From Synechococcus elongatus PCC 11801 (GTDB taxonomy: Bacteria; Cyanobacteriota; Cyanobacteriia; Synechococcales; Synechococcaceae), in contig NZ_CP030139.2 of NCBI RefSeq assembly GCF_003846445.2, positions 1,364,001-1,428,000 of the forward strand: a DNA stretch of 64,000 bases, read 5' to 3'. The position numbers and the translations under genes are program-made. How positions within the stretch are numbered: the first letter of the stretch is position 1; each line of letters opens with the position of its first letter. Below, piece by piece: positions 30,030-39,399 of the stretch. Below the pieces are notes generated by a model. The model searched no databases, was not told the DNA's origin, and saw nothing but the letters and a program-made list of their open reading frames with translations.

Positions 30030-30458
30030 ATGAGCACTGTTACTGATCTTCTCCAAAAAGCGGTCTACCTCGGCATTGGTTTGGCTTCCTATGTGCCTGA
30101 GCTTGCCAAGAGTGAAAATCTCGCTGACCTGAGCGATCGCGTTCAAAAACTGGTGGATGACTTAGTTGCCCGTGGTGAAATGACCACGGAAGAAGCTAAG
30201 CAGGCAGTAGAAGAATTAGTTCGTCAGGCTCAAGGTTCTGTCGGGGGGCCTGCGGGTTCTCCCCCACCCATTCCTCAGCCAATTCAAATCACTGTTGAAG
30301 AAGTTGAGCCAGAGGCGAATACGAGCGCAGCATCAACTCCTGCCGACAGTGCGCCGCCGAGCAATTCGACTTCTGCCGCGGATGATCTTGAAAGTCTGCG
30401 CCAGCAAGTGAGTCAACTGCGGGAAGAGTTGAATCGTCTCAATCAAAACAAAGAGTAG
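30030..30458 (+). CDS. small coiled-coil protein, phasin-like
   Basis: 142 residues. The N-terminal ~70 are a helical unit (LLQKAVYLGIGLASYVPELA ... VQKLVDDLVARGEMTTEEAK). A Pro/Ser/Ala-rich linker follows. The last ~25 residues are a short heptad coiled coil (DDLESLRQQVSQLREELNRL). A second protein of the same plan is at 55698-56021. The helix/linker/coil layout resembles phasins, the surface proteins of polyester granules. S. elongatus is not known to make such granules, so the function is open. The gene follows the SRP RNA and overlaps thiD tail-to-tail by 16 bases. Confidence 0.75.
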   Translation: MSTVTDLLQKAVYLGIGLASYVPELAKSENLADLSDRVQKLVDDLVARGEMTTEEAKQAVEELVRQAQGSVGGPAGSPPPIPQPIQITVEEVEPEANTSAASTPADSAPPSNSTSAADDLESLRQQVSQLREELNRLNQNKE

Positions 30459-31234
30459 AAGTGCCCAAGTGGACCTTGGCCGTGGCCGATCGCGAGGCTG
30501 TGGCGGAGTGCTTCGGTGACGTAGGTTTTGGCTGTTTGCGTCGCTGCCAGCGGATCAAGCCCTAGCGCAGCGTTGGCTGCAATCGCGGCAGCTAGGGTGC
30601 AACCACTGCCGTGGGTGTGGGGTGTCGCGATCGCTTCTGTCTTCAAGACTTGGGATTGCTGTCCATCCCACCACCAATCAACACCGTGCCAGTCACCGGT
30701 CGCGGCGCCGCCTTTGATCAGCACCGCCTGCGGCCCGCAATCCTGAATAATCTGCGCTGCTCGATCCAAATCAGTAGCGTCTTGAATTTCCATCCCTGCC
30801 AACAGTTGGGCTTCGTAGCGATTGGGGGTCAAGACGGTTGCCAGCGGTAAGAGGCGATCGCGCAGGACAGCGATCGCAGCCTGATCAATCAGCACAGCTC
30901 CAGTGCGCGACACCATCACTGGATCGATAATTCGAGGAATTGTGAGCGGAGCGATCGCTTGAGCGACCACTTCCATAATCTCGGCATTGAGCAACATGCC
31001 GGTTTTCAAAGCTTGAGGCGGTAAATCAGCAAGCACTGCTTTGAGCTGTGCAGTGACCCCTTCTGGGGCGATCGCATCCACGCGCGTCACGCCCAGCGTA
31101 TTCTGCGCAGTTACACAGGTAATGGCACAAGTCCCGTGGACTCTGTGAAAGGCAAAAGTCCGCAGATCTGCTTGAATACCTGCCCCGCCGCCACTATCTG
31201 AGCCCGCAATGGTCAGCGCGATCGGAGGAATCAC
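30443..31234 (-). CDS. thiD: hydroxymethylpyrimidine / phosphomethylpyrimidine kinase
   Basis: Phosphorylates the pyrimidine precursor of thiamine twice. The 263-residue ribokinase-fold protein has [40 protein letters not shown] and [13 protein letters not shown]. The anion-hole and catalytic-base block [19 protein letters not shown] is also intact. It begins with GTG at 31234 overlapping the ftsZ stop by four bases (GTGA), so its translation is probably coupled to ftsZ. No thiamine riboswitch is seen before it, as expected for an internal operon position. Confidence 0.95.
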   Translation of the reverse strand: MIPPIALTIAGSDSGGGAGIQADLRTFAFHRVHGTCAITCVTAQNTLGVTRVDAIAPEGVTAQLKAVLADLPPQALKTGMLLNAEIMEVVAQAIAPLTIPRIIDPVMVSRTGAVLIDQAAIAVLRDRLLPLATVLTPNRYEAQLLAGMEIQDATDLDRAAQIIQDCGPQAVLIKGGAATGDWHGVDWWWDGQQSQVLKTEAIATPHTHGSGCTLAAAIAANAALGLDPLAATQTAKTYVTEALRHSLAIGHGQGPLGHFYSLF

Positions 31235-32409
31235 TGGGGCCGGTTTTGAATTTTCCGCTGCAAGAAGGCCGGTATGTCGAGGCCACCACTCACCGGTGGG
31301 TTGACTGAGCTGGGAGCAGCAGGCGAGGGGCTAGAAGATTGAGCGGTGATGGTCGAAGTGGTGTTGAGGTTGGGGCGATCGGTGCTGAAGCCCGTGGCAA
31401 TGACGGTGATCCGCAGCTCTCCTTCGAGGCGATCGTCGATCACCGCACCAAAGATGATGTTTGCCTCCGGATCAACCACTTCGTAAATGGCATCAGCCGC
31501 CGCGTTGACCTCATGCAAGGTCATGTCCCGGCCACCCGTGATGTTGAAGACAACACCCCGTGCCCCTTCGATCGAGGACTCGAGCAGCGGTGAGCTAATC
31601 GCAGCGTGCGCGGCTTCCCGTGCACGTGACTTACCCGAACCACTGCCGATGCCCATCAGGGCTGAACCGGCATCGGCCATCACCGCGCGGACGTCGGCAA
31701 AATCAACGTTGACCAAGCCCGGAATTGTAATGATGTCAGAAATCCCTTGGACACCCTGCCGGAGAATGTCGTCGGCAACGCGGAAAGCTTCTTGAATCGG
31801 CGTTTGCTCCGAGATGGCATGGAGCAGGCGATCATTGGGAATGGTGATCAAGGTATCAACGGAGTTCTGGAGCGCAGCCGTGCCTTCCTCCGCTTGCTTC
31901 ATGCGGCGACGCCCTTCAAACGTAAAGGGCTTGGTGACAATACCGACTGTCAGCGCCCCCACTTCTTTAGCGACCTCAGCGACAATTGGTGCCGCACCGG
32001 TACCAGTGCCGCCGCCCATGCCTGCAGTAATAAAGACCAGATCAGCACCTTCAAGAGCAGCGATCAGGTCTTCCCGCGACTCTTCGGCTGCCTTCATGCC
32101 GATCGCAGGATTCCCCCCGGCCCCTAGCCCTCGCGTAAGCTTCTGTCCCAACTGCATGCGCTTGGGGGCTGCGGAATGGAGCAGGGCTTGAGCATCGGTG
32201 TTGAGGGCCCAAAATTCAACCCCGCTGACATCGCTGCTGATCATGCGGTTGACCCCATTACTGCCACCGCCACCAACACCAATCACTTTGATGCGAGCAA
32301 CGCTGCTGGGGATAATCAATTCTTCTGGCTGCCCTAGCGCGTCAAACCCCGACAGAGATCCATCACGGTTGAAGCCATAGGAGTTGTTGATCGGCATAGG
32401 GTCGGTCAT
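31231..32409 (-). CDS. ftsZ: cell division GTPase FtsZ
   Basis: Tubulin homologue that forms the division ring. The 392-residue chain has an N-terminal extension of ~38 residues, then the GTP-binding fold with [18 protein letters not shown] and the signature GGGTGTG at 132-138. The T7 synergy loop is [13 protein letters not shown]. After a Ser/Thr/Pro-rich linker the C-terminal peptide [16 protein letters not shown] provides the docking site for partners such as FtsA-like anchors, SepF and ZipN/Ftn2. Everything needed for activity is present. The 219-base spacer upstream (32410-32628) is AT-richer and probably holds promoters in addition to read-through from ftsQ. Confidence 0.98.
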   Translation of the reverse strand: MTDPMPINNSYGFNRDGSLSGFDALGQPEELIIPSSVARIKVIGVGGGGSNGVNRMISSDVSGVEFWALNTDAQALLHSAAPKRMQLGQKLTRGLGAGGNPAIGMKAAEESREDLIAALEGADLVFITAGMGGGTGTGAAPIVAEVAKEVGALTVGIVTKPFTFEGRRRMKQAEEGTAALQNSVDTLITIPNDRLLHAISEQTPIQEAFRVADDILRQGVQGISDIITIPGLVNVDFADVRAVMADAGSALMGIGSGSGKSRAREAAHAAISSPLLESSIEGARGVVFNITGGRDMTLHEVNAAADAIYEVVDPEANIIFGAVIDDRLEGELRITVIATGFSTDRPNLNTTSTITAQSSSPSPAAPSSVNPPVSGGLDIPAFLQRKIQNRPQ

Positions 32410-32628
32410 GGGAGTGAGGAGTAGCGGCCAACCGATAACTTGAACAAGCTAGGTTGAACGTTAGTTTAGGGCAGCGAACTAAAAACAAGAGAATTATTGA
32501 CGCACTCCGTCGGGAAAGGCAACCGTAACCAGTGGTTGTCAATCACAAAATACTCCGCACGCCCCCCTGAGCAATACGCGCAAGGCTTAGTCAAAAATGC
32601 TGATTGTGACACTAAAAACTACGTTGCT

Positions 32629-33477
32629 CTACTGTGCAACAGTTTGAGGCGATCGCCGTGGTGGAGTAGGTTTCATCTGCACCCGAGGGGTTGCGGGTTG
32701 TCGCAGGTCGATATAGGCGATCGCATCCAGATTCGTTTTCTCTGGCAGCTGCCGTAGGCGATCGAGGGTGGCAATTTGCTGGGGTAACAGCGCGGGGTCA
32801 TAGGGACCGCAATAAACCAGACCGAGCTCTGTTTCCAAAATCAGATTGGTGGGGTCGCGCCAGTCCAATCCTCGAATCTGGACGGGACTACTGCTCAAAA
32901 GGGTATAGAGCGCTGGCCACAGGCGTTGATAGGGCTCGCGGTAGCCGCGTACCTTCAGCGTCGTCTGAGGCAAGTTGGCGCCGAGTCGCTCATAGGCGGA
33001 GAGGGGATGCCAAACGCCTTGTCGATCGAGAATGCCCCAGCGTTCCTGCGGAGGTTGATTCGGTTCCACTACGACCCGCGAGGCTTGAGCCGTTGCCATA
33101 ATTTCTTGGACCGTGATTAGCAGACTGGCTGGCAGGAGACGGCGCTGGATCTGTACCTGTTGGAGGGGGGCTGCTTCGAGGAGTCGCTGCTCTAAGCGCT
33201 GCGGTTGGAGCTGGAGCAGATTGAGGGGAAATTTTAGGTCTAGCGTGGCAAAGAGGCGATCGCGGTTGAGGGTTTGCTGGCCTTGGATTTGAATGCGCTG
33301 CGGGTCTTGGATGATCCACAGCGGACGAGCAAGGACCCAAACTAAACCAGCTGCGATTGCACTCACACCGAGGAAGCGCCAAAACCGCTGCAGTCGCTGT
33401 CGCCGCCGTTCCCAGCGCTTCTGGCGACGGCGGGCGGCTAACGAGGCCGTAGAGGTAACTTCGGACTGGTCAGCCAT
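32629..33477 (-). CDS. ftsQ: division protein FtsQ/DivIB with POTRA domain
   Basis: Bitopic membrane protein of 282 residues. A very basic cytoplasmic head (AARRRQKRWERRRQRLQRFW) is followed by one membrane helix at about 36-54 (FLGVSAIAAGLVWVLARPLW). The POTRA domain comes next (IIQDPQRIQIQGQQTLNRDR). The remaining periplasmic beta domain contains WGILDRQGVWHPLSAYERLG and QIRGLDWRDPTNLILETELG. The order FtsQ then FtsZ and the architecture identify it although sequence conservation is low. ATG 33477 is preceded by two in-frame GTG codons (33480, 33483) that could also serve. Confidence 0.9.
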   Translation of the reverse strand: MADQSEVTSTASLAARRRQKRWERRRQRLQRFWRFLGVSAIAAGLVWVLARPLWIIQDPQRIQIQGQQTLNRDRLFATLDLKFPLNLLQLQPQRLEQRLLEAAPLQQVQIQRRLLPASLLITVQEIMATAQASRVVVEPNQPPQERWGILDRQGVWHPLSAYERLGANLPQTTLKVRGYREPYQRLWPALYTLLSSSPVQIRGLDWRDPTNLILETELGLVYCGPYDPALLPQQIATLDRLRQLPEKTNLDAIAYIDLRQPATPRVQMKPTPPRRSPQTVAQ

Positions 33478-33501
33478 CACCACACTACGGACAGAGGACG
33501 G

Positions 33502-33912
33502 TTAGGCACTGAGGCCAAGGCGTCGATTGAGGAACTGACGCCACTGGAGAGCGAGACTCGCTTCGGTAAACGGAATCAGCACTTGGCGATCGCGCAGTTC
33601 CAGCAAGAGATCTGCGGAACCACTGACCGATGCTTCAGGATCAGACAGGACTTGATTTTGCTGTTGCACTTGAATCCGTTGCAACGATCCCAAGTCGATC
33701 GTTTCCAGAAAGACAGGTCCTTGGCGACTGGGTTTGCCCCAGACCAAATCGGAGCCACGGACTCCCAGAACAGCACGCACATCATACTTGGCGGTTTCAA
33801 AGTCAGCAGCCCAGACTTTGTAGGATTCCAGCTTCTGATACTCATTCCAGCCCGCCCAAGCGAGCCCGATGAACAGCACCAGCAGCGGCAACCAGAGCAG
33901 TCCATGCAGCAT
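33502..33912 (-). CDS. unknown membrane protein inside the division operon
   Basis: 136 residues: one N-terminal membrane helix (LLWLPLLVLFIGLAWAGW) and a ~110-residue soluble part that looks beta-rich (DLVWGKPSRQGPVFLETIDL, RIQVQQQNQVLSDPEA, DRQVLIPFTEASLALQWRQF). I recognise no domain. It starts three bases after the ddl stop and ends 24 bases before the ftsQ start, so it is firmly within the ddl-ftsQ-ftsZ transcript. A role in division or wall synthesis is inferred from position only. Confidence 0.8.
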   Translation of the reverse strand: MLHGLLWLPLLVLFIGLAWAGWNEYQKLESYKVWAADFETAKYDVRAVLGVRGSDLVWGKPSRQGPVFLETIDLGSLQRIQVQQQNQVLSDPEASVSGSADLLLELRDRQVLIPFTEASLALQWRQFLNRRLGLSA

Positions 33913-33915
33913 GGC

Positions 33916-34959
33916 CTAGCGCTCCACCGCAAGTTCCAGCAGCCGATGCACCAGCTCGGGGAAGGCAACGCCACTGGCTGCCCAGAGTTGTGGGTACATA
34001 CTCAAGGCCGTGAAACCGGGCAGAGTGTTGATCTCGTTCAGGAAAATCTGGCCTTGGCTATCCAAGAAAAAGTCCAGACGACTGAGGCCCGAAGCATCTA
34101 CCGCTTGGAAGGCTGCGATCGCGAGTTCTTGAAGTTTTTGCTGCAAGTCCGCCGAGAGTTGAGCGGGGATCAACAGTTGGGCTTTGCCGTCGGTGTACTT
34201 GGTTTCGTAGTCGTAGAAGTCGCTGTCGTAGGTGATTTCGCCCAGAATCGAGGCTTGAGGATAGTCGTTGCCCAGCACGGCGCATTCGACCTCGCGGGGA
34301 TTGGCGATCGCGGCTTCAACAATTAGGCGGCGATCAAGCGCAGCCGCTTGGTCAAGGGCAGCTTCTAGTTCAGCGCGATCGCGGACTTTAGCGATCCCCA
34401 CTGACGACCCTAGATTGGCGGGCTTCACGAAACAGGGATAGCCCAACTCCGTTTCAATCTGATCCAGCAAACTGGTATAGCGGCAGGGATCTGAAAAAAC
34501 TTGGCTGCGATTGACGGCAACGTAGGCCACTTGCGGCAGACCCGCTTGAGCAAAAGCCTGTTTCATGGCGATTTTGTCCATGCCCAAGGCTGATCCCAGC
34601 ACACCGGAACCAACAAAGGGACGCTGCATCAGCGTCAGTAAACCCTGAATCGTGCCGTCTTCGCCGTTGGGGCCGTGCAGGATCGGGAACCAGACTTCGA
34701 TTTCGCGACAGTTCGCCGGGAATTGCCAGCGATCGCGGGGTGCTTCGACCACTAGCGGTTGCTGACTGGCAAGGACTTGGGCTGCGGTTGCGCCGCTGTG
34801 CCAGCCACCTTCCTTATCGATGTAGAAGGGCAGGACTTGGTAGCGATCGCGATTGGTTGGATCAGCCAAAGCAGAGGCGATCGCCGCTGCCGAGCGGATC
34901 GACACCTCATGTTCGCCCGATCGCCCGCCAAACAGTAACCCAACCTTTTTTGCTGCCAC
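33916..34959 (-). CDS. ddl: D-alanine--D-alanine ligase
   Basis: ATP-grasp enzyme that makes the terminal dipeptide of the peptidoglycan stem. The 347-residue chain opens with [20 protein letters not shown]. It contains [55 protein letters not shown] and the metal site [20 protein letters not shown]. All substrate-binding positions of the family appear present. It sits between miaB (31 bases upstream) and the unknown membrane gene, in the wall/division operon. Confidence 0.96.
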   Translation of the reverse strand: MAAKKVGLLFGGRSGEHEVSIRSAAAIASALADPTNRDRYQVLPFYIDKEGGWHSGATAAQVLASQQPLVVEAPRDRWQFPANCREIEVWFPILHGPNGEDGTIQGLLTLMQRPFVGSGVLGSALGMDKIAMKQAFAQAGLPQVAYVAVNRSQVFSDPCRYTSLLDQIETELGYPCFVKPANLGSSVGIAKVRDRAELEAALDQAAALDRRLIVEAAIANPREVECAVLGNDYPQASILGEITYDSDFYDYETKYTDGKAQLLIPAQLSADLQQKLQELAIAAFQAVDASGLSRLDFFLDSQGQIFLNEINTLPGFTALSMYPQLWAASGVAFPELVHRLLELAVER

Positions 34960-34990
34960 GCTGGGCGTCCTCCCTGATCGCAGCGTTACT

Positions 34991-36349
34991 TTAACACCCA
35001 GCCGCCACGGGGCTGAGGATCTGTCCCGTCAGGCTGAAGGCACGCGTTTCTGTGATCCGTACTGGCACCAGTTGCCCTTCTAGTTGGGCGATCGTGCCAT
35101 CGCAGAAGACGAGGCGATTGGTGCGCGTCCGACCCATCACCTGCTGAGGATTGCGCGGATTGGTCGCTTCGATCAGCACTTCTTCAGTGCGACCCAAATA
35201 GCGCTGCGAGCGATCGGCAGCCATTTGCGCCACCAAGTGATTGAGCCGCTGCAGGCGATCTTGCTTGACCTCTTCCGACAGTTGATCCGGTGCGTTGGCG
35301 GCTGGCGTGCCCGGACGGGGTGAATAGGCAGCGGTGTTGACCAGATCAAATCCGACCTGTTCAACCAGTTTCAGTGTGTTCTCAAATTGTTCTTCGGTTT
35401 CACCTGGGAAAGCCACGATCGCATCCGCACTAATTGCGGCATCGGGGATGATCTCGCGGATCTGTTCAACAATTCGCAGATAGCGCTCGACGGTATAACC
35501 GCGCGCCATCGCTTTCAGGACATCGTTGTCACCGGACTGGAAGGGAATGTGGAAGTATTCGCAGACCTTGGGCAACTCGGCACAGGCGCGGATCAGTCGC
35601 TCAGTGAAATAGCGGGGGTGACTAGTAGCAAAGCGGATTCGCTCAATCCCCGGCACATCGTGGACGTAGTAGAGCAAGTCCGTCAGAGTGTGCAGGTGGC
35701 GACCTTCAGGGGTGCTACCCGGCAGATCGCGACCGTAGGCATCGATGTTTTGTCCCAGCAGCGTAATTTCACGGTAGCCCTGGGCTGCCAACTGTTCGAT
35801 CTCAGCCCGGATCGCCGCCGGTTCCCGCGATTGCTCGCGACCGCGAACATTGGGAACCACGCAGTAGGTGCAGCGCTCGTTGCAGCCGTAAATGACATTG
35901 ACCCAAGCGGTGATAGTGCTATCGCGGCGAGGTTGGGTGATGTCTTCGGCGATTTCGACTTCTTCAGTCGCAACCACTTGACTGCCTGCTTCCACCTGGG
36001 TCAGCAAATCGGCGAGGCGATTGGCATGTTGCGGCCCCATCACCAAGTCCAGCTCTGGCACCCGCCGCAGTAGCGATTCGCCTTCTTGCTGCGCCACACA
36101 GCCCGCCACAATCAACGTCAGATCCGGTTGCTGGCGTTTGCGTTCGGCCTGTCGACCCAAGTAGGAGTAGACCTTTTGCTCGGCATTGTCGCGAATCGTG
36201 CAGGTGTTGTAGAGCACCAGATCCGCGTCGTTGGCTTCCTCGCTCCAGACATAGCCCAAATCCTCGAGGATGCCAGCCATCCGCTCCGAGTCGGCCTTGT
36301 TCATTTGGCAGCCGAAGGTGGTGATGTGGTAGCGCCGAGGCGTGGACAT
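34991..36349 (-). CDS. miaB: tRNA-2-methylthio-N6-isopentenyladenosine synthase
   Basis: Radical SAM methylthiotransferase that adds the 2-methylthio group to i6A37 in tRNA. The 452 residues contain the three auxiliary-cluster cysteines ([11 protein letters not shown] at 14, [11 protein letters not shown] at ~50, AGCVAQQEG at ~84). The radical SAM triad is in [22 protein letters not shown]-terminal TRAM domain follows ([20 protein letters not shown]). ATG 36349 ([13 protein letters not shown]) is preferred to an ATG ten codons upstream. It is the first gene of the minus-strand run leading to ftsZ. Confidence 0.96.
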   Translation of the reverse strand: MSTPRRYHITTFGCQMNKADSERMAGILEDLGYVWSEEANDADLVLYNTCTIRDNAEQKVYSYLGRQAERKRQQPDLTLIVAGCVAQQEGESLLRRVPELDLVMGPQHANRLADLLTQVEAGSQVVATEEVEIAEDITQPRRDSTITAWVNVIYGCNERCTYCVVPNVRGREQSREPAAIRAEIEQLAAQGYREITLLGQNIDAYGRDLPGSTPEGRHLHTLTDLLYYVHDVPGIERIRFATSHPRYFTERLIRACAELPKVCEYFHIPFQSGDNDVLKAMARGYTVERYLRIVEQIREIIPDAAISADAIVAFPGETEEQFENTLKLVEQVGFDLVNTAAYSPRPGTPAANAPDQLSEEVKQDRLQRLNHLVAQMAADRSQRYLGRTEEVLIEATNPRNPQQVMGRTRTNRLVFCDGTIAQLEGQLVPVRITETRAFSLTGQILSPVAAGC

Positions 36350-36428
36350 GACGATGGCAGGGACAGCCGCAGGAAACAAACCTTTATTCTAAAGGTCACT
36401 TTTCGACCCCGCGCAGTCGGGCGATCGC

Positions 36429-37463
36429 GTGCAACTCTCGTTTGAACCGTTCACTGTTAACAAACGCTTTGCCCTGCGAATCAGTCGCGGCAGTACCCAA
36501 GCGACCACGAATCTCTGGGTGCGCCTGCAGCAGGACGGCGTTGAAGGTTGGGGAGAAGCCTCACCGTTTTCAACCGGTCAGCAGCCACAGACGACAGAAT
36601 TACTCAGTGAAGCGTTGACTGCGATCGCTCCGGCTCTGGGTGATCTCGACCCCTGGAATCAACAGCAGTTTGAAGATCTGACGCAATCGCTCCCTTCTGC
36701 CGCTAGAGCTGCTCTCGATTTAGCGGTGTGGGATTGGCGCGGGAAGGCGTTGGGACAGCCGCTCTGGAAACTGTGGGGACTCGATCGCAATCGCTGTCCG
36801 GTCACCTCCGTCACGATCGGTATTAGCTCACCCGAAGCAGGACAGGACCGTCTTGCCGCTTGGCGCGAGTTGTTCGAGCCAGCCCTGATTAAAGTCAAGC
36901 TCGGTAGTCCCGAAGGTGTTGAGGCCGATCGCGCCCTACTGAATGCCCTGAAAGAAGTTGCTCCGACAACGCCCTTCAGCGTTGATGCCAATGGCGGCTG
37001 GGATGTCGCCACCACGCGATCGCTGGCGGATTGGTTAGTCGAGTCCGGCGTCATTTATCTAGAGCAGCCGCTCGCTAAAGGGCAGGAAGCGGATTTGCTA
37101 CGACTCCGCGATTTGCCGTTGCCGGTCTTCGTCGATGAAAGCGCTTGGACCAGTCAGGATGTGGCGGCTTTGAGTGATCGCGTCGATGGGATCAATCTCA
37201 AATTGCTGAAAACCGGCGGCCTCACAGAAGCCTTGCGAGCGATTCACACAGCCCGGGCTCACGGCTTGCAGTTGATGCTGGGCTGCTATTCCGACAGCAG
37301 CTTGCTCAACAGTGCGGCAGCTCAGTTGGGACCCCTAGTCGATTATCTCGACCTCGACAGTCACCTGAATTTACTGGACGATCCTTTCAGGGGTGCCACG
37401 ATCGAGGCGGGGCGTTTAGTACCGAGCGATCGCCCCGGTCTTGGTGTCCTTCGGCAAGAGTAA
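36429..37463 (+). CDS. enolase-superfamily epimerase (L-Ala-D/L-Glu epimerase or DgcA-like racemase)
   Basis: 344 residues, muconate-lactonizing-enzyme subgroup of the enolase superfamily. The acid/base lysine motif is ALIKVKLGSPEG. Metal ligands follow in FSVDANGGWD, VIYLEQPLA and PVFVDESAW, and the second catalytic lysine is in GINLKLLKTGG. All are intact. Such enzymes epimerise dipeptides like L-Ala-D-Glu released from peptidoglycan. When paired with DUF1611, as here (two bases separate the genes), relatives are assigned as DgcA, racemising N-acetyl-D-glutamate. GTG 36429 is the start. Activity on either substrate is plausible and the pairing favours the second. Confidence 0.88.
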   Translation: MQLSFEPFTVNKRFALRISRGSTQATTNLWVRLQQDGVEGWGEASPFSTGQQPQTTELLSEALTAIAPALGDLDPWNQQQFEDLTQSLPSAARAALDLAVWDWRGKALGQPLWKLWGLDRNRCPVTSVTIGISSPEAGQDRLAAWRELFEPALIKVKLGSPEGVEADRALLNALKEVAPTTPFSVDANGGWDVATTRSLADWLVESGVIYLEQPLAKGQEADLLRLRDLPLPVFVDESAWTSQDVAALSDRVDGINLKLLKTGGLTEALRAIHTARAHGLQLMLGCYSDSSLLNSAAAQLGPLVDYLDLDSHLNLLDDPFRGATIEAGRLVPSDRPGLGVLRQE

Positions 37464-37465
37464 CC

Positions 37466-38515
37466 ATGCTGCAACCCGAGCATCGATTGGCAGTGCTGCT
37501 GCACGGCGGCATTCTGGGGGACAGTGGCAAAACAGGGCTGACTCTGCTGCGCTACCGTCAGGGCGCGATCGCAGCGGTGATCGATCACGAGACAGCGGGA
37601 CAGGACTTCCAGAAGCTGACAGGCATTCCGCGATCGCTGCCGATTTATGGATCTGTAGCGGAGGCGATCGCGGCAACGGAAATTGATGTGCTCGCGATCG
37701 GGATTGCCCCATCTGGCGGTCAGTTGCCCGCGCCATGGCTAGCCGAAATTGATCAGGCTGTGCAGGCAGGACTGGCGATCGCAAATGGACTGCACACGCC
37801 ACTTCTCCCGCGCTATCAGGCGCAGCTTCAGCCCGATCAATGGATCTGGGACATTCGCCAAGAACCAGCAGGATTGGCGATCGGGGGTGGAAGGGCGCGA
37901 TCGCTAACGGCTCAGCGAATTTTGACCGTCGGCACTGACATGAGTGTCGGCAAGATGTCCGCCACCCTAGAACTCGATCGTGCCGCTCAAGCAAAAGGAC
38001 TGCGATCGGCCTTTGTCGGCACAGGCCAAGCCGGCATCCTGATCAGTGGTCAAGGTGTACCGCTCGATGCGGTGCGCGTCGATTTTGCTTCCGGAGCGGT
38101 AGAGCAGGCAGTCCTGTCTGCAGCAGAGCAAGCGGATTACGTCTGGGTTGAAGGTCAAGGCTCATTGCTACATCCCGGCTCAACTGCCACTCTGCCTTTG
38201 CTCCGCGGGAGCCAAGCAACTCATCTGGTGCTTGTTCATCGCCTCGGACAGACCCACAATCGCCACTTTCCTGAGTTCACGATTCCACCTCTGACCGAAG
38301 TGATTCAGCTCTATGAATCGCTGGCAGCAGCAGCAGGCATCTTCGGTAGACCCAAGATTGTGGCGATCGCCCTGAATGGTGGTCAAGCCAGTGACGAGAC
38401 TGTTTTAGACGCTGCTGCTCAGATCAACAGAGAAACTGGCTTACCCTGCACAGATGCAGTGCGGTTTGGCGCGGCAGACTTGTTGACAGCCATTCTGGAG
38501 GCTTGCGACCCCTGA
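37466..38515 (+). CDS. DUF1611 family protein, DgcN-like
   Basis: 349 residues with two parts. The N-terminal Rossmann-like domain (HRLAVLLHGGILGDSGKTGL, AVIDHETAGQDFQ) is followed by a P-loop-like ATPase domain with RILTVGTDMSVGKMSATLEL, FVGTGQAGILISGQG and DYVWVEGQGSLLHPG. DUF1611 proteins paired with an MLE-family racemase have been assigned as DgcN, an N-acetyltransferase acting on D-glutamate in a D-Glu to L-Glu route; I rely on memory for that assignment. It begins two bases after the epimerase stop and is surely co-transcribed. It lies near ddl and ~11 kb from murI, which makes D-glutamate. Confidence 0.85.
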   Translation: MLQPEHRLAVLLHGGILGDSGKTGLTLLRYRQGAIAAVIDHETAGQDFQKLTGIPRSLPIYGSVAEAIAATEIDVLAIGIAPSGGQLPAPWLAEIDQAVQAGLAIANGLHTPLLPRYQAQLQPDQWIWDIRQEPAGLAIGGGRARSLTAQRILTVGTDMSVGKMSATLELDRAAQAKGLRSAFVGTGQAGILISGQGVPLDAVRVDFASGAVEQAVLSAAEQADYVWVEGQGSLLHPGSTATLPLLRGSQATHLVLVHRLGQTHNRHFPEFTIPPLTEVIQLYESLAAAAGIFGRPKIVAIALNGGQASDETVLDAAAQINRETGLPCTDAVRFGAADLLTAILEACDP

Positions 38516-38555
38516 CCCGTACAATGGCGCTGCAACATCAACATAAATCCGATTG

Positions 38556-39350
38556 ATGGGCATTCATTCCACCGCGGTTATCGATCCCCAGGTTGAGCTG
38601 GGTGCAGATGTCGAGATTGGCCCCTATGCGGTGGTGCAAGGCTCGGTGCGTTTGGGCGATCGCTGTTGGCTAGGTCCCCACTCAGTGGTAATGGGCAACC
38701 TACAGCTCGGGTCTGATTGCCGGGTTCATAGTGGTGCGGTCTTGGGCGATTGGCCGCAAGATTTGTCTTTTCAGGGCGCGGAAAGTCATGTGGTGATTGG
38801 CGATCGCAATGTCTTCCGCGAAGGCGTCACGGTTCACCGCGGTACGAAAGAAAACAGCGTCACCACGATCGGTAATGACTGCCTGCTGATGGCTAACAGT
38901 CACGTGGCTCACAATGCCAGCTTGGGGAATAACGTAATTCTGGCGAATGGGGCACTGATTGCGGGCTATGCCCAAGTCGGCGATCGCGCTTTCATTAGCG
39001 GCAACTGTCTTGTTCATCAATTCACCCGTGTCGGGCGTTTGGCGATGATGAGTGGCGGCTCAGCAGTGCAAAAAGATTTGCCGCCCTTCTGCATGACGCG
39101 CAGCTCCACCAGCAACATCGTTATGGGCTTGAATGTCGTTGGTCTGCGGCGGGCAGGCGTCTCCGATCGCGATCGCCTCGAACTGAAGCGAGCCTTCAGC
39201 ATCCTCTATCGCGAACGACTATCTTTTTCAGAGGCGATCGCGCGACTTTCAGCAGACTTTAACTCACCATTAGTGACTGAACTGCAAGCCTTTGTCAGTA
39301 GCTCAGAGCGCGGAATTTGCCGCTTTCTACGAACTGACTTGGATTGCTAG
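38556..39350 (+). CDS. lpxA: acyl-ACP--UDP-N-acetylglucosamine O-acyltransferase
   Basis: First enzyme of lipid A synthesis. The 264-residue protein is a left-handed beta helix. Hexapeptide repeats fill residues 1-185 (IDPQVELGADVEIGPYAVVQ, and VHRGTKENSVTTIGNDCLLM onward). The catalytic His is in MANSHVAHNASLGN. A helical C-terminal part begins at RRAGVSDRDRLELKRAF. Length and the GLNVVGLRRAG hinge are typical of LpxA rather than LpxD. ATG 38556 is chosen over the TTG one codon earlier. The gene stands apart from the usual lpxD-lpxC-fabZ neighbours. Confidence 0.93.
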   Translation: MGIHSTAVIDPQVELGADVEIGPYAVVQGSVRLGDRCWLGPHSVVMGNLQLGSDCRVHSGAVLGDWPQDLSFQGAESHVVIGDRNVFREGVTVHRGTKENSVTTIGNDCLLMANSHVAHNASLGNNVILANGALIAGYAQVGDRAFISGNCLVHQFTRVGRLAMMSGGSAVQKDLPPFCMTRSSTSNIVMGLNVVGLRRAGVSDRDRLELKRAFSILYRERLSFSEAIARLSADFNSPLVTELQAFVSSSERGICRFLRTDLDC

Positions 39351-39399
39351 GGCCAACGTCTCAACTCTTTTGCACTAGTGACACGCCGCAAACGTTTGG

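Noticed and set aside
30443-32628. Thiamine (TPP) riboswitch controlling thiD
   Set aside because: No TPP-type conserved elements precede thiD; it is internal to the ftsZ transcript.
33583-34326. 247-codon plus-strand frame opposite ddl and the unknown membrane gene
   Set aside because: Antisense to ddl, no start signal, no family character.
39351-39399. Terminator between lpxA and the small membrane gene (CAAACGTTTG palindrome)
   Set aside because: The palindrome is present but no T tract follows on either strand.
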